A stretch of 45,037 nucleotides of DNA, taken from the NCBI RefSeq assembly GCF_009360615.1, contig NZ_SPEY01000108.1, forward strand, positions 1 to 45,037, in the 5' to 3' direction. Position numbers and translations under genes: made by a program. Position 1 is the first letter of the stretch, and each line of letters begins with the position of its first letter. The stretch is from Comamonas sp. (lineage in GTDB: Bacteria > Pseudomonadota > Gammaproteobacteria > Burkholderiales > Burkholderiaceae_C). Below are positions 24,013-31,212 of this stretch, in pieces. The notes below the pieces were generated by a model. That model searched no databases. It was given only the letters and a program-made list of their open reading frames with translations, and had not been told where the DNA came from.

Positions 24013-24279
24013 CTACAAGCAGCCAATATCTGTACAAAAACATAGATTCGTACAGGTAAAGTACAAAAGCCTTTCTCGAATCCCTCAGTAAAAATCCTTA
24101 AAACTCAGCAAAATAGGCAAATTCACTCAGTCTGATAGCAAAACCACATGTCGCACATGGTTGTACAACCTGCAGCTCTGGTATAGCTTTATCCACGGTC
24201 TGGTGAGTAGCGCCTGCCACTGGTCAGGTATCCCGAGGCGATACGAGCCAGGCCTTCATTTCTTTCTCACGAGTCGCAC
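24013..24279 (+). promoter_or_regulatory. AT-rich folM-folE-folX promoter region with TGTACA sites
   Basis: This gene-free stretch is clearly AT-richer than its surroundings. It holds TGTACA (24031-24036), CGTACAG (24049-24055), AAGTACAAAA (24059-24068) and the perfect palindrome GGTTGTACAACC (24159-24170). TTGTACA is the half-site known for the LitR/CarH-related regulator MlrA, and the second and third sites are 11 bases apart. They are candidate operators for the LitR-like regulator encoded at 21803-22768. No separate gene is seen. Confidence 0.5.
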
Positions 24280-24990
24280 ATGAGCGCTGCCAGCTTCCCC
24301 ATCCTGATCACCGGCGCCGGCCAGAGGGTCGGCCTCTACTGCGCCGAACGTCTGCTTGACGAAGGCCAGCCGGTGATCATCAGCTACCGCCAGAACCGCG
24401 ACGACATTTCGCGGCTGCGTGAACGCGGCGCCATCGCTCTGCAGGCGGATTTCAGTGATGAGAGCGGCATCATGGCGTTCATCGAGCAGGTCAAGTTGCA
24501 GTGCAACGGCCTGCGCGCGATCGTGCATAACGCCTCGCAGTGGCTGGCGGAAACGCCGGGCGAAGAAGCACAAGTCTTTCGCCAGCTGTTCAGCGTGCAC
24601 ATGCTTGCGCCCTACCTGATCAACCTGCATTGCAGCGAGCTGTTGCTGCAGTCGGAACACGCGGACATCGTGCACGTGAGTGACGACGTGGTGCGCAAGG
24701 GCAGCGCCAATCGCCCCGCCTACTGCGCCAGCAAGGCGGGTCTGGAAAGCCTGACGCTGTCGTTCGCCGCGCGTTTTGCCCCACGCATCAAGGTCAACAC
24801 CATCGCGCCAGCACTGCTGATGTTCAACGATGGTGATGACGACGCCTACCGCATCAAGACCTTGGCCAAATCGGCGCTGGGCATAGAACCCGGCCCGCAG
24901 GCCTTCTACCAGACCTTGCGCTATCTGCTGGACAACTCCTACGTAACCGGAACGACCCTTACCCTCAACGGCGGCCGCCACCTCAAGTGA
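24280..24990 (+). CDS. folM: Dihydromonapterin reductase FolM (SDR)
   Basis: A 236-residue SDR that reduces dihydromonapterin to tetrahydromonapterin with NADPH; it also has some dihydrofolate reductase activity in E. coli. The cofactor loop ITGAGQRVGL has the R-x-G variant shared by FolM and pteridine reductases; NAS appears in HNASQW, catalytic Y-x3-K in YCASK, and the C-terminus TLTLNGGRHLK is typical. It is first in a folM-folE-folX operon, 22 bases before folE, so the whole route from GTP to tetrahydromonapterin is co-expressed. In Pseudomonas that pterin serves phenylalanine hydroxylase. Confidence 0.92.
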   Translation: MSAASFPILITGAGQRVGLYCAERLLDEGQPVIISYRQNRDDISRLRERGAIALQADFSDESGIMAFIEQVKLQCNGLRAIVHNASQWLAETPGEEAQVFRQLFSVHMLAPYLINLHCSELLLQSEHADIVHVSDDVVRKGSANRPAYCASKAGLESLTLSFAARFAPRIKVNTIAPALLMFNDGDDDAYRIKTLAKSALGIEPGPQAFYQTLRYLLDNSYVTGTTLTLNGGRHLK

Positions 24991-25012
24991 AGCGACTGCT
25001 CAGGACACTGCC

Positions 25013-25573
25013 ATGAGCCAACCTCTTTCCCAGCAATACCGCGAGATCCTCGTAGGCCTCGGTGAAAACCCGGAGCGCGAGGGCCTGCTCGACACCCCCA
25101 AACGCGCGGCCAAGGCCATGCAGTATCTGTGTCATGGCTACCAGCAGTCACTGGAGGAGATCGTCAACGGTGCGCTGTTCGAATCCGACAATGACGAGAT
25201 GGTGATCGTCAAGGACATCGAGCTGTACTCGCTGTGCGAACACCACCTGCTGCCCTTCATCGGCAAGGCGCATGTCGCCTACATCCCCACCGGCAAGGTG
25301 CTCGGGCTGTCCAAGGTGGCGCGCATCGTCGACATGTACGCGCGGCGCCTGCAAATCCAGGAAAACCTCACCAAGCAGATCGCCGATGCTATCGCCCGCG
25401 TGACCAACGCCGCCGGCGTCGCGGTGGTGATCGAGGCCAAGCACATGTGCATGATGATGCGTGGCGTGGAGAAGCAGAATTCGGTGATGAGCAGCTCGGT
25501 GATGCTTGGCGCCTTCCGCGAGTCCTGCAACACTCGCCACGAATTCCTGCAATTGATCGGACGGAACAACTAA
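25013..25573 (+). CDS. folE: GTP cyclohydrolase I (FolE type)
   Basis: A 186-residue GTP cyclohydrolase IA, converting GTP to 7,8-dihydroneopterin triphosphate, the first step of folate and monapterin synthesis. Zinc ligands are C75 and H78 in LCEHHLLPF and C146 in HMCMMMRG; KVLGLSKVARIVDMYARR and the terminal R-x-E-FLQLI block are standard. The TAA stop overlaps the folX ATG. Being paired with folX and folM, it is probably the paralogue devoted to monapterin, with folate supplied by another copy elsewhere (inference). Confidence 0.95.
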   Translation: MSQPLSQQYREILVGLGENPEREGLLDTPKRAAKAMQYLCHGYQQSLEEIVNGALFESDNDEMVIVKDIELYSLCEHHLLPFIGKAHVAYIPTGKVLGLSKVARIVDMYARRLQIQENLTKQIADAIARVTNAAGVAVVIEAKHMCMMMRGVEKQNSVMSSSVMLGAFRESCNTRHEFLQLIGRNN

Positions 25574-25944
25574 TGCCGCGACTGGAACCTGGAATGGCTC
25601 GCATCCGCGTCAAGGACCTGCGCCTGCGCACCTACATCGGCATCAAGGAGGAAGAGATCAACAACAAGCAGGACGTGTTGATCAACCTGACCATCCTCTA
25701 CCCCGCCGTCGATGCGGTAGAGGTCAACGATATCGAGCATGCGCTGAACTACCGCACCATCACCAAGGCGATCATCGCCCATGTCGAAGGCAATCGCTTC
25801 GCCCTGCTCGAGCGCCTGACCCAGGAAATCCTAGACCTGGTGATGACCCATCAGGCCGTGCGTTACGCCGAAGTGGAAGTGGACAAACCGCATGCCCTGC
25901 GTTTCGCCGAGTCGGTATCCATCACCCTGGCCGGCCATCGCTGA
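25573..25944 (+). CDS. folX: Dihydroneopterin triphosphate 2'-epimerase FolX
   Basis: A 123-residue member of the FolB/FolX family that epimerises dihydroneopterin triphosphate to the monapterin form. The blocks RIRVKDLRLRTYIGIKEEE, NKQDVLINLTI and EVEVDKPHALRFAESVS hold the active-site Glu and Lys. FolX is distinguished from FolB by length, the ARIRVKDLRLRTYIG start and its context. Its ATG overlaps the folE stop (TAATG), giving translational coupling. Together with FolM it diverts pterin flux to tetrahydromonapterin. Confidence 0.93.
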   Translation: MPRLEPGMARIRVKDLRLRTYIGIKEEEINNKQDVLINLTILYPAVDAVEVNDIEHALNYRTITKAIIAHVEGNRFALLERLTQEILDLVMTHQAVRYAEVEVDKPHALRFAESVSITLAGHR

Positions 25945-26009
25945 CAGCGGCTTGTCGCTCTCCGGCAAGGCTCTTATCATCGCCGCCACCCATCCCCGGA
26001 GAGCCCACC

Positions 26010-26303
26010 ATGACCGAGCAAGAACGCCTCGAACTGGAAGCTGCAGCCTTTCGCGCACTGGTGCAGCACCTGCGCAGCCGTCCTGACGTGCAGAACATCG
26101 AGCTGATGAACCTGGCCGGTTTCTGCCGCAACTGCCTGTCCAAATGGTACAAGGCCGCTGCCGACGACCTCGGTGTCGAGGTCAGCGCCGATCAGGCCCG
26201 CGAGACCGTGTACGGCATGCCCTATGCCGACTGGAAAGCCAAATATCAGAAAGAAGCCTCGGCCGAGCAGAAAGCCGCATTTGCCAAAGGAAAGCCTGAA
26301 TGA
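26010..26303 (+). CDS. DUF1244 family protein
   Basis: A 97-residue protein of the DUF1244 family. The block ELMNLAGFCRNCLSKWYKAAADD, with two cysteines (C-x-x-C), and VYGMPYADWKAKYQ are its signature. Role unknown; the two cysteines might bind metal. The stop overlaps the start of the HopJ-family gene (ATGA), a pairing that is common in Pseudomonas. A Shine-Dalgarno (GGAGAG) lies before the ATG. Confidence 0.88.
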   Translation: MTEQERLELEAAAFRALVQHLRSRPDVQNIELMNLAGFCRNCLSKWYKAAADDLGVEVSADQARETVYGMPYADWKAKYQKEASAEQKAAFAKGKPE

Positions 26304-26641
26304 CCGCTCTGAATACCCTGCGCAGCCGTCTGCAGCAGGATGACTACGCCTTCAGTGAAACCCTGGCCTTCGTTGCCGCGCACTACGACTATCAGCCCAG
26401 CGCCTTCCGTAACGGTGACGTGGAGAACGCGGCCGGACACAACGAAGGCTCCTGCAAGACCCTAGGCCTGGCCCTGTTGGAAGGCTTGAGCAAGGACGAA
26501 GCGCTGCGTGCCTTCGGCGAGCACTACCGCAGCGTGCTGGCCACGCCGCAAGGCAGTGACCACGGCAACATCCGCGCGCTGATGGTGCATGGCCTTGACG
26601 GCGTGAAGTTCGAACAGCTACCGCTGAAGCCGAAAGCCTGA
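26300..26641 (+). CDS. HopJ-family protein
   Basis: A 113-residue protein of the family named after the P. syringae effector HopJ. Blocks FRNGDVENAAGHNEGSCKTLGLALLEGLSKDEAL and GSDHGNIRALM are diagnostic. Most members are chromosomal housekeeping-type genes in bacteria without a plant type III system, and nothing in this window encodes secretion, so an effector role is not supported. It is translationally coupled to the DUF1244 gene. Confidence 0.87.
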   Translation: MTALNTLRSRLQQDDYAFSETLAFVAAHYDYQPSAFRNGDVENAAGHNEGSCKTLGLALLEGLSKDEALRAFGEHYRSVLATPQGSDHGNIRALMVHGLDGVKFEQLPLKPKA

Positions 26642-26647
26642 ATCCAT

Positions 26648-26757
26648 AGCGCAAAAACCTGCGCTACTGTCAGCAAAAGCTGACAGACATCACATCGCTG
26701 TCGCTTTATGCTGCGCGCAATAACAACATGGAACACGAGGGAACGTGTTCTGCGCGC
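26648..26757. repeat. Three consecutive inverted repeats before the glycolipid-binding gene
   Basis: The 160-base gap has AGCGCA/TGCGCT (26648-26653, 26660-26665), CTGTCAGC/GCTGACAG around AAAA (26667-26674, 26679-26686) and GAACACG/CGTGTTC (26731-26737, 26744-26750), the last flanked by GCGCGC on both sides. The first two may end the HopJ transcript; the third is in the presumed leader of the next gene and may be an operator or hairpin. Confidence 0.55.
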
Positions 26758-26801
26758 TAGCGCCCTTCCCTCCTGTTTCGCGCTCGGCATGGAGTCGACC
26801 G

Positions 26802-27389
26802 ATGCAGCAAACCCTGGTATGGAAACCCTGGTGCACCCCCGGCGTGGAAACCCTGCGCCTGAGTCAGGATGCCAATGGCATCCAGGCAACCAGCCACCTC
26901 ATGCAGGTCATCAAGGGCAACAGCATCGTTGCCAACTACATGATCGAGTGCGATCCGCGCTGGCGCTTCCGCCGCCTCTGGCTCAAGGTCGACAACCACG
27001 GCCAGCGCAACCTCTGTCTACAGCGTGATCTGCGCGGCAACTGGCTGCTCAACGGCGAACCACGCCCTGATCTACTGCAATGCCAACATGTCATGCTCTC
27101 GGCCTCGCCCTTCACCCACACCCCAGCCCTGCAACGCAGCGCGCTGGAGACCGGGCAGAGTGATGAGATGCAGGTCGCCTATATCGACATGTTCAGCTTC
27201 AAGGTGGAACCACGCCAGCAGCGCTACCAATGCCTGCGCCGCCACCCCGGTGAAAGCCTCTACCGCAGCCAGGCCGAAGGTCATGCCCATGAAGAACTGA
27301 GCGTCGACGAACACGCGCTACTGCTCAAGGCTGACCAACAGTACCTGCGCTTGAGCCAGCGCGACCTGAAGGTCAGCGCGCTGGTATAG
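26802..27389 (+). CDS. Putative glycolipid-binding domain protein
   Basis: A 195-residue protein of the putative glycolipid-binding family (beta-rich, similar to a LolA-like clam fold). Recognisable parts are the start MQQTLVWKPWCTPGVETLRL, the segment VIKGNSIVANYMIECDPRWRFRRL, and GNWLLNGEPRPDLLQC. No signal peptide is present. The start at 26802 has GGAG seven bases upstream; an upstream open frame is dismissed. It is monocistronic and preceded by palindromes. Its ligand and location are not established. Confidence 0.83.
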   Translation: MQQTLVWKPWCTPGVETLRLSQDANGIQATSHLMQVIKGNSIVANYMIECDPRWRFRRLWLKVDNHGQRNLCLQRDLRGNWLLNGEPRPDLLQCQHVMLSASPFTHTPALQRSALETGQSDEMQVAYIDMFSFKVEPRQQRYQCLRRHPGESLYRSQAEGHAHEELSVDEHALLLKADQQYLRLSQRDLKVSALV

Positions 27390-27451
27390 CGGCCTTACCA
27401 CGATCTACCCGGCTAGGGTGCGCCATGCGCACCAGGCCAGCTCCGCGCCAC

Positions 27452-27781
27452 TCAGATCGGCAGTTGCCCGAACGCCCAGCGCAGCAGGAAGAACACCAGC
27501 AATCCACCACCGATGGTCGCCAGCAAGTGCCGCGTTAAAGCGGCGATGGCAATGGCGACCAGGCCCGCCAGCAGGTAGGCGTTGTTCCAGTTCAACGCCC
27601 AGCTCTGCCCGTCCGGCATGAGCATGCCGGGCACCACGATGGCCGTCAGCACCGCAGTAGGTACGTAATGCAGCCCCTGTCTGATCAATGGCGGAAAACG
27701 CAGATCAGGGAATGCGAACAGGCTGTAGCGGGTGATGAAGGTGATCGCCAGCATGCCCAGAATCAGCAACCAGATATCCAT
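27452..27781 (-). CDS. AzlD family branched-chain amino acid exporter subunit
   Basis: A 109-residue membrane protein with four predicted helices (MDIWLLILGMLAITFITRY, VLTAIVVPGMLM, AYLLAGLVAIAIAALT, LLATIGGGLLVFFLLR), fitting AzlD. It is the small partner of AzlC in exporters of branched-chain amino acids or analogues. The start coincides with the stop of the azlC-like gene, so the two are translated together. The conserved motif TRYSLFAFPDLRFPP is present. Actual substrate is not determined. Confidence 0.88.
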   Translation of the reverse strand: MDIWLLILGMLAITFITRYSLFAFPDLRFPPLIRQGLHYVPTAVLTAIVVPGMLMPDGQSWALNWNNAYLLAGLVAIAIAALTRHLLATIGGGLLVFFLLRWAFGQLPI

Positions 27782-28491
27782 CAGAGCAACTCCTCCTGCA
27801 GCGCCGGGTTACGCCGCTCCAACCACACGCCGACGACGATGCCACTGGCCGCAGCCGCCATCAGCCCAAGCTTGTAGGGCAAGGCATGGCACAGCAGCGC
27901 CACGGCGCCCGCAACCAGGGCGGCCGCCACTTGCGGCTGATTGCGCAGCATCGGCACGACGATGCCGATGAAGGTCGCCAGCATGGCGAAATCCAGCCCC
28001 CACTCACCGATGTTCGGCACTGCCTGACCGAACAGCACGCCGACCAGCGTGCACAGCTGCCAGTTGCAGTACATGGCCAGGGCCGCGCCGAGAAAGTACC
28101 AATGGCGATAGGCGCCCTTGTCACCACGCGCGTAGCGCTGCACCACCACCGCATAGGCCTCATCGGTGAGCCAGAAGGCCAACGGCACGCGCCAGCGCTT
28201 GGGCAGATGACGCACGTATGGCTGCAGGCTGGCGCTATACAGGGCATGGCGCAGGTTGACCACGAAGGTGGTCAGCAACACCACCGCAATACCGGCACCG
28301 CCGGTCAACAGACTGATGGCGATGAACTGCGCCGAACCAGCGAATACCAGCAAGGACATACCCTGCGTCTGCCAGGGATCGAGCCCGGCAGCGCCTGCCA
28401 GGCTGCCGAAGATGATGCCGAAGGGAATGGCGCCGAGCAGCATCGGCAGCATATCGCGGGCGCCCTGGGTGAATTCGTGATGACGGGACAT
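27781..28491 (-). CDS. AzlC family branched-chain amino acid exporter subunit
   Basis: A 236-residue inner-membrane protein with about six helices. The family signature includes FGIIFGSLAGAAGLDPWQTQGMSLLVFAGSAQFIAI and TFVVNLRHALYSASL, then LTDEAYAV. With AzlD it forms a two-component efflux system. The start at 28491 is fixed by GGAGG seven bases upstream; the longer frame to 28665 runs into the divergent promoter region. No Lrp-type regulator is adjacent. Confidence 0.9.
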   Translation of the reverse strand: MSRHHEFTQGARDMLPMLLGAIPFGIIFGSLAGAAGLDPWQTQGMSLLVFAGSAQFIAISLLTGGAGIAVVLLTTFVVNLRHALYSASLQPYVRHLPKRWRVPLAFWLTDEAYAVVVQRYARGDKGAYRHWYFLGAALAMYCNWQLCTLVGVLFGQAVPNIGEWGLDFAMLATFIGIVVPMLRNQPQVAAALVAGAVALLCHALPYKLGLMAAAASGIVVGVWLERRNPALQEELL

Positions 28492-28669
28492 GGAACCTCC
28501 TTGGGCCGACCAGCTTAACCAAGCAGCCCCAGGCAGGTCTTGAACGTTCTTGCTCTTAGTGGTCACCAATCCCTGAAGCCGCAGCCCTCGCATAAATAAT
28601 CGAAAAAGCTTATGGCAGGAAAGAAATGGGCTGGCATCCAACTCACGCCCGCGACCTCTGGCCACGCCT

Positions 28670-28715
28670 GGCTAACGCTAATCCATCTTATTTAAATTCC
28701 GTTAGCCTGCTAATC
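28670..28715. promoter_or_regulatory. AT-rich promoter region with inverted repeat before the di-heme gene
   Basis: GGCTAACG (28670-28677) and CGTTAGCC (28700-28707) form a perfect eight-base inverted repeat around an AT-rich centre, and GCTAATC occurs twice (28677-28683, 28709-28715). It looks like an operator overlapping the promoter of the di-heme oxidase operon. It does not match the Fur consensus. Confidence 0.4.
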
Positions 28716-28754
28716 TTGGCGCCCCGCTTTCTTGCCCGTTCGGATTGTTCCTCG

Positions 28755-30167
28755 ATGTCGCCGCTCCAGCGCTGCCTGCTGCCCTTCATGGCCCTGACTC
28801 TGATCGCTTGCGAGCAGCAACCGCACTTCACCGCGGCGGAACCCGGCGAGGCCCTTTCTGCCGGTGCGGCGACGGTGCGCAAGTTCGATCACAACGCCTT
28901 CTCCCTGCCCTCGGCCAACCTCGCACCCAGCCGTCGCCTGGATTTCGCAGTGGGCAACAGCTTCTTCCGCAACCCCTGGGTCACGGCGCCAGCCACCACC
29001 ACCGCACGTGATGGCCTGGGCCCGCTGTTCAATACCAATGCCTGCCAGAACTGCCACATCAAGGATGGTCGCGGCCATCCGCCGGGGCCAGATGCGGTCA
29101 GCGCCGCCTCGATGCTGGTGCGTCTGTCACTGCCGGCCGGCCCCGAGCATGCCGAGTTGCTGGTGCGCCAGGGCGTGGTGGCCGAGCCCACCTACGGCAC
29201 CCAGCTGCAGGACATGGCCAACCCCGGCGTAGCGCCCGAGGGCAAGGTCCGCGTCACCTACAGCAGCGTGCCGGTGCGCTTCGCCGATGGCACCCTGGTG
29301 GAGCTGCGCAAACCTGAGCTGCAGATCAGCCAGCTGGGCTATGGCGCCATGCATCCGGACACCCTGTTCTCCACGCGTATCGCCCCGCCGATGATCGGAC
29401 TCGGCCTGCTCGAGGCCATTGCCGAGGACGCCATTCTGGCCAATGCCGATCCGGATGACGCCGATGGTGACGGCATTTCCGGGCGCCCCAACATCGTCTG
29501 GGATCGACAGCTGCAACGTAGCGTGCTCGGCCGTTTCGGCTGGAAGGCTGGCCAGCCCAATCTCAATCAGCAGAATGCCGATGCCTTCGCCAACGACATG
29601 GGCCTGACCAGTTCGCTGATCCCCCATGACAACTGCACCCCGGCGCAAGCCGATTGCCTGGCCGCGCCCCATGGTGGCGAACCGGAGGTCAGCGACAATA
29701 TCCTGGCCAGCGTACTGTTCTACAGCCGCAACCTGGCCGTGCCGGCCCGGCGTGACGTCGATGCCCCCGAGGTGCTCAAGGGCAAGAGCCTGTTCCATCA
29801 GGCCGGCTGCCAGAAATGCCATACACCCAGTTTCACTACGTCGGCCGATGCCGCCGAGCCGGAACTGGCCAACCAGCTGATCCGTCCTTATACAGACATG
29901 CTGCTGCATGACATGGGCGACGGGTTGGCCGATGGCCGCGAGGAGTTTCTCGCCAGCGGTCGCGAATGGCGCACGGCGCCGTTGTGGGGCATTGGCCTGA
30001 CGCAAACGGTCAATGGTCACACTCAGTTCCTGCATGACGGCCGTGCACGCAACCTGCTGGAAGCCGTTCTCTGGCACGGTGGCGAGGCCGAAGCGGCCAA
30101 ACTGCATGTGCTGAAATTCGATGCCGACGAGCGAGCAGCGCTGCTCGCCTTCCTGAATTCCCTTTGA
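28755..30167 (+). CDS. Di-heme oxidoreductase lipoprotein (DUF1111 family)
   Basis: A 470-residue periplasmic, probably lipid-anchored, protein. The N-terminus MSPLQRCLLPFMALTLIAC is a lipoprotein signal with C19. Two c-type heme sites are CQNCH (about 98-102) and CQKCH (about 353-357), as in DUF1111 di-heme proteins (MauG/peroxidase-like). The terminal THTQFLHDGRARNLLEAVLWHGGEA is the family's conserved end. These genes are normally joined to imelysin-like genes in iron-regulated operons, and one follows after ten bases. Redox partner and substrate are unknown. The start at 28755 is chosen for the lipobox. Confidence 0.9.
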   Translation: MSPLQRCLLPFMALTLIACEQQPHFTAAEPGEALSAGAATVRKFDHNAFSLPSANLAPSRRLDFAVGNSFFRNPWVTAPATTTARDGLGPLFNTNACQNCHIKDGRGHPPGPDAVSAASMLVRLSLPAGPEHAELLVRQGVVAEPTYGTQLQDMANPGVAPEGKVRVTYSSVPVRFADGTLVELRKPELQISQLGYGAMHPDTLFSTRIAPPMIGLGLLEAIAEDAILANADPDDADGDGISGRPNIVWDRQLQRSVLGRFGWKAGQPNLNQQNADAFANDMGLTSSLIPHDNCTPAQADCLAAPHGGEPEVSDNILASVLFYSRNLAVPARRDVDAPEVLKGKSLFHQAGCQKCHTPSFTTSADAAEPELANQLIRPYTDMLLHDMGDGLADGREEFLASGREWRTAPLWGIGLTQTVNGHTQFLHDGRARNLLEAVLWHGGEAEAAKLHVLKFDADERAALLAFLNSL

Positions 30168-30177
30168 GGAGCCTGCG

Positions 30178-31023
30178 ATGTTGCACAAAACCCTGATCGC
30201 CTCCCTGCTCGGCCTGGCCCTGGTCGGCTGTGGCCAGCAGGACCCGCAAGCCAAGGTCAGCGCTGCGCTGACCGATGGCGTGCTGTTGCCGGCCTACAGC
30301 AGTTGGCAGGAAGCTGACCGCCAGTTGGCGGCCAATGCCGAAGCCTTCTGCGCAGGCAGCACCGATCTGAGTGCCGCTCGCCAGGCCTTTCTCGGCGCGC
30401 AAAGCGCCTGGGCCAGCCTGCAGCCATTGCTGGTCGGGCCGCTGGCCGAGGGCAACCGCGCCTGGCAGATCCAGTTCTGGCCGGACAAGAAGAACCTGGT
30501 GCAGCGCCAGGTCGAAGCATTACTGAAGAACAAGCCGCAGCTGAGTGCAGATGACCTGTCCAATGCCAGCGTGGTGGTTCAGGGCCTGACCGCCTACGAA
30601 TACATTCTTTTCGACCCCAATCTGGACCTCGCCCAGGCCGAACAGAAAGCGCGCTATTGCCCACTGCTGCAAGCCATCGGCAAACACCAGCAGGCACTGG
30701 CCGCAGAGATCGTTGGCGAATGGCAGGCCAAATCTGGCATGGCCGAACAGTTGAAGACATTCCCCAACGAGCGCTACGCCGACGCCAACGAAGCGATCGC
30801 CGAGCTGTTGCGCGTGCAAGTCAGCGCCCTGGATGGCCTGAAGAAGAAACTCGGTGCGCCGATGGGCCGGCAGAGCAAGGGCATCGCCCAGCCCTATCAG
30901 GCCGAAGCCTGGCGCAGCGCCGGCAGCCTGGCCAATGTAGCGAAGCAATCAGCGAAAAAAAGAGCGGTCGCGCCGGGGACGCGCCGCAGGTCATGGGGAG
31001 CCCGCAGCGTAACCCAGCCATGA
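30178..31023 (+). CDS. Imelysin-family (peptidase M75) lipoprotein, 3' end replaced
   Basis: Iron-related periplasmic lipoprotein of the imelysin family, with signal MLHKTLIASLLGLALVGC. Authentic sequence runs to about 30,938 (QPYQAEAWRSAGSLANV, residue 254 or so). The remaining residues (AKQSAKKRAVAPGTRRR...) are unrelated, basic and low-complexity, so roughly 90 C-terminal residues of the normal protein are lost at the junction with comamonad-type DNA. The GxHxxE metal motif of classical imelysins reads GLTAYE here, so the copy is of the non-peptidase branch. It belongs with the di-heme gene upstream. Probably non-functional as assembled. Confidence 0.8.
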   Translation: MLHKTLIASLLGLALVGCGQQDPQAKVSAALTDGVLLPAYSSWQEADRQLAANAEAFCAGSTDLSAARQAFLGAQSAWASLQPLLVGPLAEGNRAWQIQFWPDKKNLVQRQVEALLKNKPQLSADDLSNASVVVQGLTAYEYILFDPNLDLAQAEQKARYCPLLQAIGKHQQALAAEIVGEWQAKSGMAEQLKTFPNERYADANEAIAELLRVQVSALDGLKKKLGAPMGRQSKGIAQPYQAEAWRSAGSLANVAKQSAKKRAVAPGTRRRSWGARSVTQP

Positions 31024-31212
31024 CCCCCGCCAGCTAGATACAAGCACCAAGAATGCCCTGGGCAGGGGCGGTTAAACACTTGTGCACGCAGCACATGCAA
31101 TATGCGAGCCAGTCGCCGGCAAACCATTGTCCAAACCTATACAGACTTTCAGACTGTTAGCGTGATTCAATGAAATCGCTTCAAAAGGAAGTGGATTGCA
31201 GGAGACAAGACG
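30935..31212. other. Junction between Pseudomonas-type and comamonad-type DNA
   Basis: The breakpoint lies between about 30,935, where imelysin homology stops, and 31,023. Just after it is the A-rich run GCGAAAAAAAGAGC and a GC-rich stretch. No inverted repeats, tRNA, integrase or transposase is visible at the junction. The rest of the gap (31,024-31,212) holds the presumed promoter and leader of the DUF6351 gene, with AGGAG at about 31,200 before its ATG. Confidence 0.7.

Noticed and set aside
26300..26641. Type III effector HopJ as evidence of plant pathogenicity
   Set aside because: Family is common in non-pathogens and no secretion genes are present.
30935..31212. Insertion sequence or integrase site at the junction
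   Set aside because: No transposase, terminal repeats, target duplication or tRNA could be found near it.
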